From the NCBI GenBank assembly GCA_947166945.1, contig CAMVGH010000018.1:1-34020 (forward strand): a stretch of 34,020 nucleotides of DNA, read 5' to 3'. This DNA is from an uncultured Clostridia bacterium. Lineage in GTDB: Bacteria; Bacillota; Clostridia; Oscillospirales; Ruminococcaceae. How positions within the stretch are numbered: position 1 is the first letter of the stretch; each line of letters opens with the position of its first letter. A program made the position numbers and the translations under genes. The notes beneath the pieces were generated by a model, which worked only from the letters and a program-made list of their open reading frames with translations, was not told the origin of the DNA and ran no database searches. Below, in pieces: positions 15,125 through 21,797 of the stretch.

Positions 15125-16957
15125 TTATCTGCCGCCTGCCGAGCCGAACAGCGCCGCCTTGTACTGCGGAGCAGTTACGCAGAGACAGTAGCGCTCGTTG
15201 CCGCATTTGTACAAGCACACTCCGCGCTGCGGGTATCTGATGAGCGAGTATTCCGAGTTTTCAAGCTGCAAAGTGTCCGTATAGAACTTTGCGTCCACCG
15301 AGCCCGCGTAGAATATAAACTGATGTGTTGGGATCGAGAACAGCGGCTTTGTCAGCTCCTTTATGTGTTCCTGACAGAAGTCCTCAAGGTTCTGCGATGC
15401 GAGTATGACCGAAGATTCCTTCTTACGAACACGTTTCATGAAGTTTCTGATATACTCCACAGCCGTGAGATTTGATAGGAACAAATAAAACTCGTCTAAA
15501 CTCGCAACTGTGTTTCCTCTGGTCAGCAGCTCGTTCGACATATATGAAAGTACATTGAAGAGCAGGGCATTTCGGATATTCTTTGAAGCCTGTAAAAGCC
15601 CCTTGACACCGAAGGTCACAAACATTCCGTCCGTGATATTCGTGTAGCCATTGAAGAATTTTGACTCCGCGCCCATGCACAGGGAATGAAGTCCGAGACA
15701 TATGTTCTGTAAGGTTTTCTCGTCATACAGGTTCTTTTTCTTTTCGTCATAATTCTTGAATTCGTTCTCGATCAGAGCGTAGAGGTCGGAAAGGACAGGA
15801 TAATCGGTCGCTGTGAACTTTGAGAAGTCGCTGTTATCGGATATGCCGAACTTCTCATACAGTTTCAGCAGCATGATCTCGATCGTGTCGATCTCTCTGT
15901 CCGTGAAATCCTTGTAACAGCGGAAGAAGTCACGCAGGAACGAGATATGCTGACTGAGTTTGGTCTTTGCCTTGAATGCCTCGGGGACTTCCTCGCTGTC
16001 ATCGGAACTGCCGTCGTCCCATGACTTCGGTTCCAGCACATTGATGATGTACTGTCCGTCCATAAGGTCAATGAAACAGCCGCCGAGATTGGCGGTAAGC
16101 TCCTTGTATTCAAGTTCTGGGTCAAGGCAGATGATACTCTTTCCGCTTTCGCGCAGGTTGCAGAGTATCAGCTTCAGAAGATACGATTTACCCTGACCGG
16201 AGTTTCCGAGGATAAGGACATTGGCGTTAGTCTTGTCGGACGCTCGCTTATCGAAATCAACGATAATATTGCTCCCGAACTTATCCCGCCCGAGGTAGAA
16301 GCCATTCTCATCGGTCTTGCCGGAGAAGGACAGCGGATAGAGATTCGCGGTTGATGATGCCGGGAGGACGCGCTCGAACTGCTCCTTGAACACATTCCTG
16401 CCGGACGGCATCACACAGGTGAATCCCGCTTGCTGCCTTAACATCAGCTTATCGACATTCAGCTTTGAACGTACAAGCTCCGTCTGTACCTCGGTCTGCA
16501 TATTTCGCAGGTTATCGAGGCTGTCTGCAATGATCTCAATGTACACCGCAACATGGAGAAGAGGCTCACGGTTACGGTGCATATCCGCGACGAGCTGCGT
16601 CACGTCCTGCAGGTTGTTCTCGGCGGTGACTGTCTGCTGTAAGTTATTCGTCGATGTCCTCTGCAGGCGGTTTTTGTTTGCCGCGTTGGATATGATGCGC
16701 TTTTCCTCGGCTGCTGTAACATGACGGGTATAGATGTGGAGTGTCACTCCGTCTTTTTCTCCGAGATAGCGGAGTATGGCCTGTTCCGAAGTAGATGTCG
16801 GATACTCGCGCAGCGCCCATACACAGCGGAATGTGTTCCCGCAGATGAAATAATCGGTAAAGAACTTAATGACGGCCGGTGCGATCATATCTATGAAGTC
16901 CTTGTTGTTTCTGGTCGCGAAGTGCTGTTCCTTGATATTTATCTTTTTCTTCTGCAT
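15125..16957 (-). CDS. virB4: VirB4/TrbE-type T4SS ATPase
   Basis: 610 residues from ATG 16957, with GAGGT close upstream. The N-terminal domain (about 1-235) includes TFRCVWALREYP. The ATPase domain has Walker A GNSGQGKS (251-258), the conserved CLDPELEYKEL segment (278-288), Walker B SLDEFYLF (486-493) and the SVILASQNLEDF sensor region. VirB4 powers assembly and substrate transfer of the T4SS at the inner face of the membrane. It is slightly shorter than many relatives but all catalytic motifs are present. It has no [LIM]-x-M tail (it ends GSAGGR). It starts seven bases after the 347-residue gene and lies downstream of PrgI and VirB6, the standard Gram-positive order. Confidence 0.93.
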   Translation of the reverse strand: MQKKKINIKEQHFATRNNKDFIDMIAPAVIKFFTDYFICGNTFRCVWALREYPTSTSEQAILRYLGEKDGVTLHIYTRHVTAAEEKRIISNAANKNRLQRTSTNNLQQTVTAENNLQDVTQLVADMHRNREPLLHVAVYIEIIADSLDNLRNMQTEVQTELVRSKLNVDKLMLRQQAGFTCVMPSGRNVFKEQFERVLPASSTANLYPLSFSGKTDENGFYLGRDKFGSNIIVDFDKRASDKTNANVLILGNSGQGKSYLLKLILCNLRESGKSIICLDPELEYKELTANLGGCFIDLMDGQYIINVLEPKSWDDGSSDDSEEVPEAFKAKTKLSQHISFLRDFFRCYKDFTDREIDTIEIMLLKLYEKFGISDNSDFSKFTATDYPVLSDLYALIENEFKNYDEKKKNLYDEKTLQNICLGLHSLCMGAESKFFNGYTNITDGMFVTFGVKGLLQASKNIRNALLFNVLSYMSNELLTRGNTVASLDEFYLFLSNLTAVEYIRNFMKRVRKKESSVILASQNLEDFCQEHIKELTKPLFSIPTHQFIFYAGSVDAKFYTDTLQLENSEYSLIRYPQRGVCLYKCGNERYCLCVTAPQYKAALFGSAGGR

Positions 16958-16964
16958 ATATACC

Positions 16965-18008
16965 TCACATCGACAGATCCTGCTCGGGCTGCGGAGCGTC
17001 CTCTACGGTAAACCCGAAATCTTCCGAATTCCAGAAGCTGACATATATTTCCGGGCAGTCACGGTCGCCGGTTTCAATTTCACGCTGCTCAAAACCCTCG
17101 CCCCAGCCGTCACTGTACTGACCGGACAGATAATTGTTTAGGGCGTTCTGTTCTTCGTTGGTAAGTTCTCCGCGAACACGGAGCGTCGTTACTACCATAA
17201 GCTTACCGTCTATTTTCTCTACGCTCGGGAAAGCAGAATAGACCTTGTTGTTTATGGAATCGCTACGGTCATACCAGTTCATAAGTCCGCGTTCTCTTTC
17301 TTCGTCCATCATATATTCGCTTATCGCGTTGTTGATGTAGTGCCTGTAGCAAGCCGCATGAGTCATTGACAGGCTCTCGTCACAACCGGAATCATCATCG
17401 TAAGTCGTTATCCTGAGCGGGGATATGAGGCGGACGGTCTTAAGTTCTTCCTGCCCGAACTCCACGAAACCATTGCCGGAATCAATCGTGAGACCTGCGA
17501 ACTCCGGACGGCTCTGTGTGAGCTGCTTGGCGCAGTCGATCACGCATTCAGCTATTTTACTGTCCGAAACAAACTGCTCATAAGAAACGCAGAAGTCACT
17601 TGCGCCTTTCATTCCTTCGATAATATCATTAAGACGCGCCGCGACTGCGGTTTCAAGTGTGTGTTTGTTTTCACCGTTCAAGCGTATTGCCTGTCCCGCA
17701 ACAATATCCCCCGCATGGGGAATGTACTGCGAATATCTCGCATAGTCGTATCCCTCGGATTCCACAAGGAAACCGTCACCCTGTTTCTCCGCGATGAACA
17801 GAACACAGTGCATCGCTTCGCTGTCCGCGAACATGGAATCCTTGTGGAGCTTTATGTACGGATTGTCCCTGCACGGAAATGTCGCCATTTCCAGAAAATC
17901 AGCGTCCGGAACAGGGACGATCTCCTCGACAACGCAAAGGTTGTTCGCCTGTTTATATGAATCAGCCTTGTATTTCATTGTGACATTCAGCTTTATCTTA
18001 TCACTCAT
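16965..18008 (-). CDS. Unknown protein with [LIM]-x-M tail (347 residues), inside the T4SS operon
   Basis: ATG 18008 overlaps the end of the preceding gene; AGGTGG lies upstream. No membrane segment is visible. The start (MSDKIKLNVTMKYKADSYKQ) and middle (SLSMTHAACYRHYINNAISE) are not recognised. The segment from about residue 275 (KLMVVTTLRVRGELTNEEQN, SGQYSDGWGEGFEQREI, EIYVSFWNSEDF) resembles a domain that recurs in large accessory proteins of clostridial conjugative elements, with no known function. It ends VEDAPQPEQDLSM: acidic, then the shared tail. Its position between core T4SS genes makes coexpression with the channel certain, while its soluble nature suggests a substrate, chaperone or recipient-acting role. 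Confidence 0.7.
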   Translation of the reverse strand: MSDKIKLNVTMKYKADSYKQANNLCVVEEIVPVPDADFLEMATFPCRDNPYIKLHKDSMFADSEAMHCVLFIAEKQGDGFLVESEGYDYARYSQYIPHAGDIVAGQAIRLNGENKHTLETAVAARLNDIIEGMKGASDFCVSYEQFVSDSKIAECVIDCAKQLTQSRPEFAGLTIDSGNGFVEFGQEELKTVRLISPLRITTYDDDSGCDESLSMTHAACYRHYINNAISEYMMDEERERGLMNWYDRSDSINNKVYSAFPSVEKIDGKLMVVTTLRVRGELTNEEQNALNNYLSGQYSDGWGEGFEQREIETGDRDCPEIYVSFWNSEDFGFTVEDAPQPEQDLSM

Positions 18009-18594
18009 TTATGATCCACCTTTCTCCGTCTATATCCTCGAATTTCTCATTTGTGGTGTTCTGCTCAAAATACACCGCAAGAAGCGTCTTGATGCCGTTA
18101 TTATCGAATCTCGATACCGTGAAGCCGTTTTCGAGAACGATCTTCTCCACACGGTTGAGATGCGCGAACAGCTCCTTTTCTTTCATATTCCGCGTCCTGA
18201 CAAGGAGCAGGAATTCTCGGGCGGTAGCTGTCTGCGCCTGAATGTGGTCGAGGTGGACAGCGTCCTTTTCGAGCAGCTCCCTAACAGCGGGATTTTCCTC
18301 TGCCGCTATCCGCTTTTTGATGAACGCCTTGTTGCTCTCAAAACTCTCGCGGCTGTTCATGCACACAAGCTCCACCTCGGTCACGCCCTTGAGGACGGAC
18401 ATCAGAGCATATATTTTCGCTCCGAGGGCTTCTTCGGACAGCACCGAGATGTTGCTCGGCTTAATAGAAAAAAAGACAAGCTCCGTGTTCAAGCCTGTCT
18501 TTAAAGAGTATTCGGTTATGCCCTCAATGCCGATGAGCTGCCTTGTGGCGAGCTTTTTGCGCTCGACAAGCTGCTGCTTTTTCTTTGTCTGCAA
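18001..18594 (-). CDS. T4SS operon cytoplasmic protein between PrgI and VirB4 (197 residues)
   Basis: TTG 18594 directly follows the PrgI stop, and AAAGGAG lies upstream within that gene's end. The protein is soluble. It begins with a basic stretch (MQTKKKQQLVERKKLATRQL), then IEGITEYSLKTGLNTELVFF, a helical SEEALGAKIYALMSVLKG, and a long charged helix region ending ERWIINE. Proteins of this layout between PrgI and VirB4 are common in Gram-positive conjugation operons and partly resemble VirB4 N-terminal regions. VirB4 here has its own N-terminal domain, so this is a separate component. Exact family not recognised; a role in the membrane-proximal T4SS complex is inferred from position. Confidence 0.65.
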   Translation of the reverse strand: MQTKKKQQLVERKKLATRQLIGIEGITEYSLKTGLNTELVFFSIKPSNISVLSEEALGAKIYALMSVLKGVTEVELVCMNSRESFESNKAFIKKRIAAEENPAVRELLEKDAVHLDHIQAQTATAREFLLLVRTRNMKEKELFAHLNRVEKIVLENGFTVSRFDNNGIKTLLAVYFEQNTTNEKFEDIDGERWIINE

Positions 18595-18873
18595 TTATTC
18601 TTCTCCTTTCCGCATTTGCCAACGGTATTCCTGCTGTTCGATAAAGAAGTAGTTTATCGCGTACCGCAGGAAATCGAGGATAGATGTATCATCGAACCGT
18701 ATGGCAAGGAATGCGTATGCTATCGTTATTACCAGCGGTATCGTGAAGCCTGTTTCAGCAAGCGCCACTACCGATATTATTGCACCGATGCCGATCTTGA
18801 CAAGATCCTGAAGCCGCCAGAGAAACAGCATAGGTGCGCTTTTCAGATTGTCGGGGTAAATGTAATTTGTCAT
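18595..18873 (-). CDS. PrgI/VirB3-like T4SS membrane protein
   Basis: 92 residues from ATG 18873, with AAAGGAGAG upstream. The start MTNYIYPDNLKSAPMLFLWR is followed by two hydrophobic segments (about 22-45 and 47-57) and a basic, polar end (FFIEQQEYRWQMRKGEE), the typical PrgI-family pattern. PrgI proteins correspond to VirB3, a small inner-membrane subunit that works with VirB4. It starts 12 bases after the VirB6-like stop and is followed directly by the next gene, in the standard T4SS order. Confidence 0.88.
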   Translation of the reverse strand: MTNYIYPDNLKSAPMLFLWRLQDLVKIGIGAIISVVALAETGFTIPLVITIAYAFLAIRFDDTSILDFLRYAINYFFIEQQEYRWQMRKGEE

Positions 18874-18885
18874 GCTGTCTCTCCT

Positions 18886-19731
18886 TTACTTTGCGACCAT
18901 TTTTACAAGATGCACTGCCGACTGTGCCGTGTTTATCACCATGTTCACGTTGGGTCTTGCCGCCGTTTCAAGTCCGAAATTGCCCGCTATCCTCGGTATC
19001 TCTCCGGCTGCGAGCATTATGCCGAGACCGAGCAGCCATGTGTCCTTGAACAGTATCAGTCCCGCTATAAGCATCGTTGATTGCAGGAATGATGTGAGGC
19101 ACAGCGCAATCACCTGTTTCATCCACATTATGAGCCCGTCCGTATAACCCCTCGGAACACTGAACATATACAGACTGCCTATCGCTATCTGTATCAGCAG
19201 TATCCCTCCGCGTTTGAGCGAAGCAAGGAATACCTTTACCACCGCATAAGCCATCATTATGATAATAATTATTGCAAGCAGCGGACCGAACAGCTTCACG
19301 TTTATGACATCGAGCGCGATATCCACATAGCTTTTGACTGCATCGACCTGTATGTAGCCGGTCATATCCGAGTTCATGCCGAGCTGCATCGTGATCGACA
19401 GCTCATACAGCTTTATCGGAACCACAGTGAACAGGCTGACAGCAAAGAAGCCTTTGAGCGTGTTGAGTGCAAGGCTTTTCGGGTCGCCGCGTCCGTTCTG
19501 CCATTCGATAGCGAACTCGAATACAGCCACCACAAATCCGGTCGCAAACAGCACCCAGCCGATGTTTGAGAACAGCGCCACGATCTGCTGTATCCACGGC
19601 TGGCTGAACAGGTCAACGCCCATTTGGTTTATCGTACCGAAGAAGTCGCCGATGACCTTTACGATCTGTTGGTATATCCAGTCGAGCAGCATATCCATGA
19701 GCTGATCGACCGAGAAATCAAGTAAAAACAA
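18886..19731 (-). CDS. TrbL/VirB6-like polytopic T4SS channel protein
   Basis: 281 residues from TTG 19731, with AGGTAGGTG upstream. At least five hydrophobic segments are visible (for example IGWVLFATGFVVAVFEF, FGPLLAIIIIIMMAYAVV, QSTMLIAGLILF), and the N-terminal region has the FFGTINQMGVDLFSQPWIQQ motif common in Gram-positive TrbL-like proteins. VirB6 homologues line the inner-membrane part of the conjugation channel. The C-terminal half is conserved in style (AAGEIPRIAGNFGLETAARP). It is the first gene after the terminator behind the XRE gene, so it needs readthrough or a promoter of its own that I could not locate. Confidence 0.87.
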   Translation of the reverse strand: MFLLDFSVDQLMDMLLDWIYQQIVKVIGDFFGTINQMGVDLFSQPWIQQIVALFSNIGWVLFATGFVVAVFEFAIEWQNGRGDPKSLALNTLKGFFAVSLFTVVPIKLYELSITMQLGMNSDMTGYIQVDAVKSYVDIALDVINVKLFGPLLAIIIIIMMAYAVVKVFLASLKRGGILLIQIAIGSLYMFSVPRGYTDGLIMWMKQVIALCLTSFLQSTMLIAGLILFKDTWLLGLGIMLAAGEIPRIAGNFGLETAARPNVNMVINTAQSAVHLVKMVAK

Positions 19732-19757
19732 TGTTTCACCTACCTCTTGAAAATGAC

Positions 19758-19787
19758 AAAAGCCCTCGGTTGTTCTCCGAGGGCTTT
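19758..19787 (-). terminator. Intrinsic terminator after the XRE gene
   Basis: An 11-bp stem (AAAGCCCTCGG / CCGAGGGCTTT) closes an eight-base loop, and on the minus strand CTTTTGT follows. It lies 14 bases past the XRE stop and 27 bases before the VirB6-like start. It therefore separates the regulator transcript from the T4SS core operon and may be a control point. Confidence 0.75.
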
Positions 19788-19800
19788 ATACATATATTGG

Positions 19801-20046
19801 TTATTTTATCTCTTGTTCCAGATTATCGAATATCTCGCATGAGAAGAACTCTCCCAGCGTTATATCCAATCCGTCGCACAACTCTTTTATGAGAATTATC
19901 GAAACATTTGACCTCTTTGAGTCTAACAGGCTGTACAACGAAGAGGGCGTTATACCTGCCATATTCGCAAGTGCGTTTGGCTTTATCTGCCTTTCCTGAC
20001 ATAGCTGACGCACCCGCTCTGCTACTGCTTCTTTTACCGTTGACAT
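19801..20046 (-). CDS. XRE-family transcriptional repressor (81 residues)
   Basis: ATG 20046 follows GGAGGAAA, so the longer reading from 20121 is rejected; it would also run through the promoter. Residues about 8-65 form a Cro/C1-type HTH (AERVRQLCQERQIKPNALAN, MAGITPSSLYSLLDSKRSNV), followed by LCDGLDITLGEFFS. Such single-domain XRE proteins bind palindromic operators. A 20-bp palindrome lies 66 bases upstream, between this gene and the divergent SLOG-like gene, so it probably represses both promoters. Its own terminator follows at 19758-19787. It may set the basal level of the neighbouring T4SS operon. Confidence 0.85.
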   Translation of the reverse strand: MSTVKEAVAERVRQLCQERQIKPNALANMAGITPSSLYSLLDSKRSNVSIILIKELCDGLDITLGEFFSCEIFDNLEQEIK

Positions 20047-20086
20047 AGTTTTTCCTCCGGTCGCCGAATGGTTGATCGCTGAATAT

Positions 20087-20095
20087 AGTATAGCA
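20087..20095 (-). promoter_or_regulatory. Extended -10 promoter element for the XRE gene
   Basis: On the minus strand TGCTATACT, an extended -10 (TG-n-TATACT), ends at 20087, about 40 bases before the XRE start codon. The -35 region is weak, as is common with an extended -10. The operator palindrome lies about 20 bases upstream of this element. Confidence 0.55.
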
Positions 20096-20111
20096 TTTTC
20101 TACGCAGACGC

Positions 20112-20131
20112 ATATACGCACTTGCGTATAT
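20112..20131. promoter_or_regulatory. 20-bp palindromic operator between divergent XRE and SLOG-like genes
   Basis: ATATACGCA-CT-TGCGTATAT is a perfect inverted repeat with a two-base centre. It overlaps the -35 box of the plus-strand promoter and lies just upstream of the minus-strand -10, an ideal position for a repressor controlling both directions. The XRE protein next door is the obvious candidate to bind it. An adjacent partial copy (ACGCAGACGCATATACGC) could be a second half-site. Confidence 0.75.
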
Positions 20132-20150
20132 TTGAAAAATGTGCTATAAT
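20122..20150 (+). promoter_or_regulatory. Sigma-A type promoter for the SLOG-like gene
   Basis: TTGCGT (20122-20127), a 17-base spacer and TATAAT (20145-20150), with a TG-n extension before the -10. The start codon follows at 20184. This is the clearest promoter in the window. Its -35 lies within the palindromic operator. Confidence 0.8.
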
Positions 20151-20183
20151 ATCAGAAAACTATAATTATTGGAGGAAAACTCT

Positions 20184-20714
20184 ATGAAAAAAGAATACAC
20201 CGCCGCGATCATCTCTGTTCCTGTCGAAAAACTTCGATATAAGTTCAATGAGGAAGAGGAACTTGTCCTGAAATTGAAAGAAAAGCTATCCATGATATAT
20301 CAGCAAGTTGCTCGGGATACAGTTTTCACTGTTATATCAAACGGTGAATTCGGCGTTCCGCTGTGGGGTCTGGAGATTGCGCTTGCTGTGCGAGGACTCG
20401 GTCAGTCTGTAAAGATCGGTGTGGTCGTTCCGTGCGATCTGCAGGACGAGGGTTGGGCGGAGGATTGGCGTGACCGCTATTACAAAGTGATCGAGACCGC
20501 CGATTCCGCGCCCGCGCTCGCGCTTGAATACACAGATCTCTGCGAGACCGACGAGGACTTGTACGACGCTGCCGACAGGTACATGGTCGATAACTGCGAT
20601 ATCGTCATAGCGGTCGCCGCCGGGGAAGAGATCCCCGACGCGGTCGATTACGCAAAGAGCAAGGGGCGTCCGATCATATATATCGACTCGGACACCCTTG
20701 AGATAACGCAGTAG
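20184..20714 (+). CDS. YpsA/SLOG-like (DUF1273-type) nucleotide-binding fold protein
   Basis: The only plus-strand gene. ATG 20184 follows GGAGGAAA; 176 residues. The layout fits the YpsA branch of the SLOG superfamily: an early strand (YTAAIISVPVEKLRYKF), the glycine-containing turn in TVISNGEFGVPLWGLEIALA, a strand VKIGVVVPC, and near the end DNCDIVIAVAAGEEIPDAVD with YAKSKGRPIIYIDSDT. SLOG domains bind or cleave nucleotide-derived ligands and occur in stress and phage-defence systems. It is driven by a strong promoter under a palindromic operator, divergent from an XRE gene, and meets the minus-strand gene tail to tail with no spacer. The XRE-SLOG pair looks like a cassette inserted in the conjugation operon. 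Confidence 0.7.
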   Translation: MKKEYTAAIISVPVEKLRYKFNEEEELVLKLKEKLSMIYQQVARDTVFTVISNGEFGVPLWGLEIALAVRGLGQSVKIGVVVPCDLQDEGWAEDWRDRYYKVIETADSAPALALEYTDLCETDEDLYDAADRYMVDNCDIVIAVAAGEEIPDAVDYAKSKGRPIIYIDSDTLEITQ

Positions 20715-21125
20715 TTACATACCCATTCCCATGCCCTCGTTCATCTCCGGCTCGGCGAACATTTCGAGGTAATCATCGGCAGTCTGCGCCAGCGCTGTGT
20801 AATGTGCTTCTGTAGGCTTGAAACCGTACCATTCGGGCTTTTCATAAGACCAGATATGCGGAGTCGCAGGTCTGCCTCCGACAATAACCTTGCCGATAAC
20901 ATCTTCGAGCTTTACCAGCTGTGTGTCGATTACGCCCTCTTTGCGGTTGAACAGCGTCAGCTTCAGCGCACTGTAATGATCCGCTATCCCCTCAGTCATA
21001 AACTCCATTTTACCCGTGACATCATCGGAGAGCCTGAACACACAGGCTCTCCCGACATACTTTGCGTCGCCGACAAATTCGCATCTGTCGGCGATCATTT
21101 TTAATTCCTTTGCAAAGAAATTCAT
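20715..21125 (-). CDS. Unknown protein with [LIM]-x-M tail, paralogue B (136 residues)
   Basis: The start is placed at ATG 21125, which has GGAGG four bases upstream and aligns with the MNFF start region of the paralogue; an in-frame ATG at 21140 is the alternative. No membrane segment. It contains a conserved core (IADRCEFVGDAKYVGRACVF, RLSDDVTGKMEF, YSALKLTLFNRKEG) shared with the gene before it and a Trp/Tyr-rich region. It ends YLEMFAEPEMNEGMGMGM. The family is not recognised. It may be an accessory protein delivered or used during conjugation, judged only from the shared tail and the operon position. The stop abuts the stop of the plus-strand SLOG-like gene. Confidence 0.7.
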   Translation of the reverse strand: MNFFAKELKMIADRCEFVGDAKYVGRACVFRLSDDVTGKMEFMTEGIADHYSALKLTLFNRKEGVIDTQLVKLEDVIGKVIVGGRPATPHIWSYEKPEWYGFKPTEAHYTALAQTADDYLEMFAEPEMNEGMGMGM

Positions 21126-21142
21126 AATACCTCCGTACATTT

Positions 21143-21583
21143 TTACATTTCTATTCCCATGTTCTCGTTTATCTGCGGTTCCGCAAACATCTCAAGGTAG
21201 TTGTCTGTCTCCTGAGCCATAAGTGAGTAGTCCTCGTCTGACGGTTCAAACCCGTGCCACCCGATCTTTCCATAGCTGCATATATACGGGGCTGTCATAT
21301 CCGGCTTTCCCGGTTTTATGTCACCACACATATGTTTTACACCTATCATATCAACGATAGGTATTAACAGCGAATCGATCATACCCTCTTTTCGGTTAAA
21401 CAAGGATATCTGCAGCGCACTGTATATATCCGCCATACCATCAGCGGAAAATTCGAGTCTGCCCGTGACCTCATCTGACAGTCTGAACATACAGACTCTG
21501 CCCGCTAATCTCATATCGTCGATAAAATCACAGCGGTCGGCGATCTTTTTTAACTCCTGTGTAAAAAAGTTCATTGTCCCCAT
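21143..21583 (-). CDS. Unknown protein with [LIM]-x-M tail, paralogue A (146 residues)
   Basis: Paralogue of the next gene, clearly alignable over the full length (MNFFTQELKKIADRCDF, then GRVCMFRLSDEVTGRLEFSA, YSALQISLFNRKEGMID, YLEMFAEP). ATG 21583 has AGGGG about nine bases upstream; ATG 21574 is possible. It ends NENMGIEM. The C-terminal end is a variant (MGIEM against MGMGM), yet both keep [LIM]-x-M, which argues that the last three residues are under selection. It starts four bases after the Maff2-like stop, so it belongs to the same transcript. Function unknown. Confidence 0.7.
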   Translation of the reverse strand: MGTMNFFTQELKKIADRCDFIDDMRLAGRVCMFRLSDEVTGRLEFSADGMADIYSALQISLFNRKEGMIDSLLIPIVDMIGVKHMCGDIKPGKPDMTAPYICSYGKIGWHGFEPSDEDYSLMAQETDNYLEMFAEPQINENMGIEM

Positions 21584-21587
21584 TCCG

Positions 21588-21694
21588 TTATACCCCTGCG
21601 ACAGTCCAGATGTAGGTCGGAGCAGTCAGAGTAAAGATGAGACACGCAAACAGTATCGCCGGACCTGTCCACTCGAAGTGTCCGCTTTTACGGT
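21588..21694 (-). CDS. Maff2-like T4SS membrane protein, 3' exon
   Basis: Second exon of the gene split by intron 2. It supplies the last two bases of a tyrosine codon and then RKSGHFEWTGPAILFACLIF, TLTAPTYIWTVAGV and TAA. Joined to the first exon (24217-24457) it restores an uninterrupted 115-residue protein, which confirms the splice site. The second membrane segment of the protein is in this exon. Confidence 0.9.
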
Positions 21695-21755
21695 GTAGGC
21701 TAAGTACCCAACGCCTTATCACATTACTGTGACAGGTTTTCAAGCACTCGCCCCC

Positions 21756-21789
21756 GAACCGTGCTTACACCTCTCGGTGTACACGGCTC
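21756..21789 (-). ncRNA. Group II intron domain V
   Basis: A 34-nt hairpin on the minus strand starts GAGCCGTGTACACC, has the loop GAGA, and ends GGTGTAAGCACGGTTC. It has the invariant 5' GAGC and 3' GTTC, the two-base bulge and the tetraloop of domain V, the catalytic heart of the ribozyme. It lies just downstream of the IEP stop and about 60 bases before the 3' splice site. Confidence 0.93.
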
Positions 21790-21797
21790 TCCACTTG

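Noticed and set aside
20047..20121. 25-residue N-terminal extension of the XRE protein
   Set aside because: It would be read through the promoter -10 and operator flank; ATG 20046 has a strong GGAGGAAA site.
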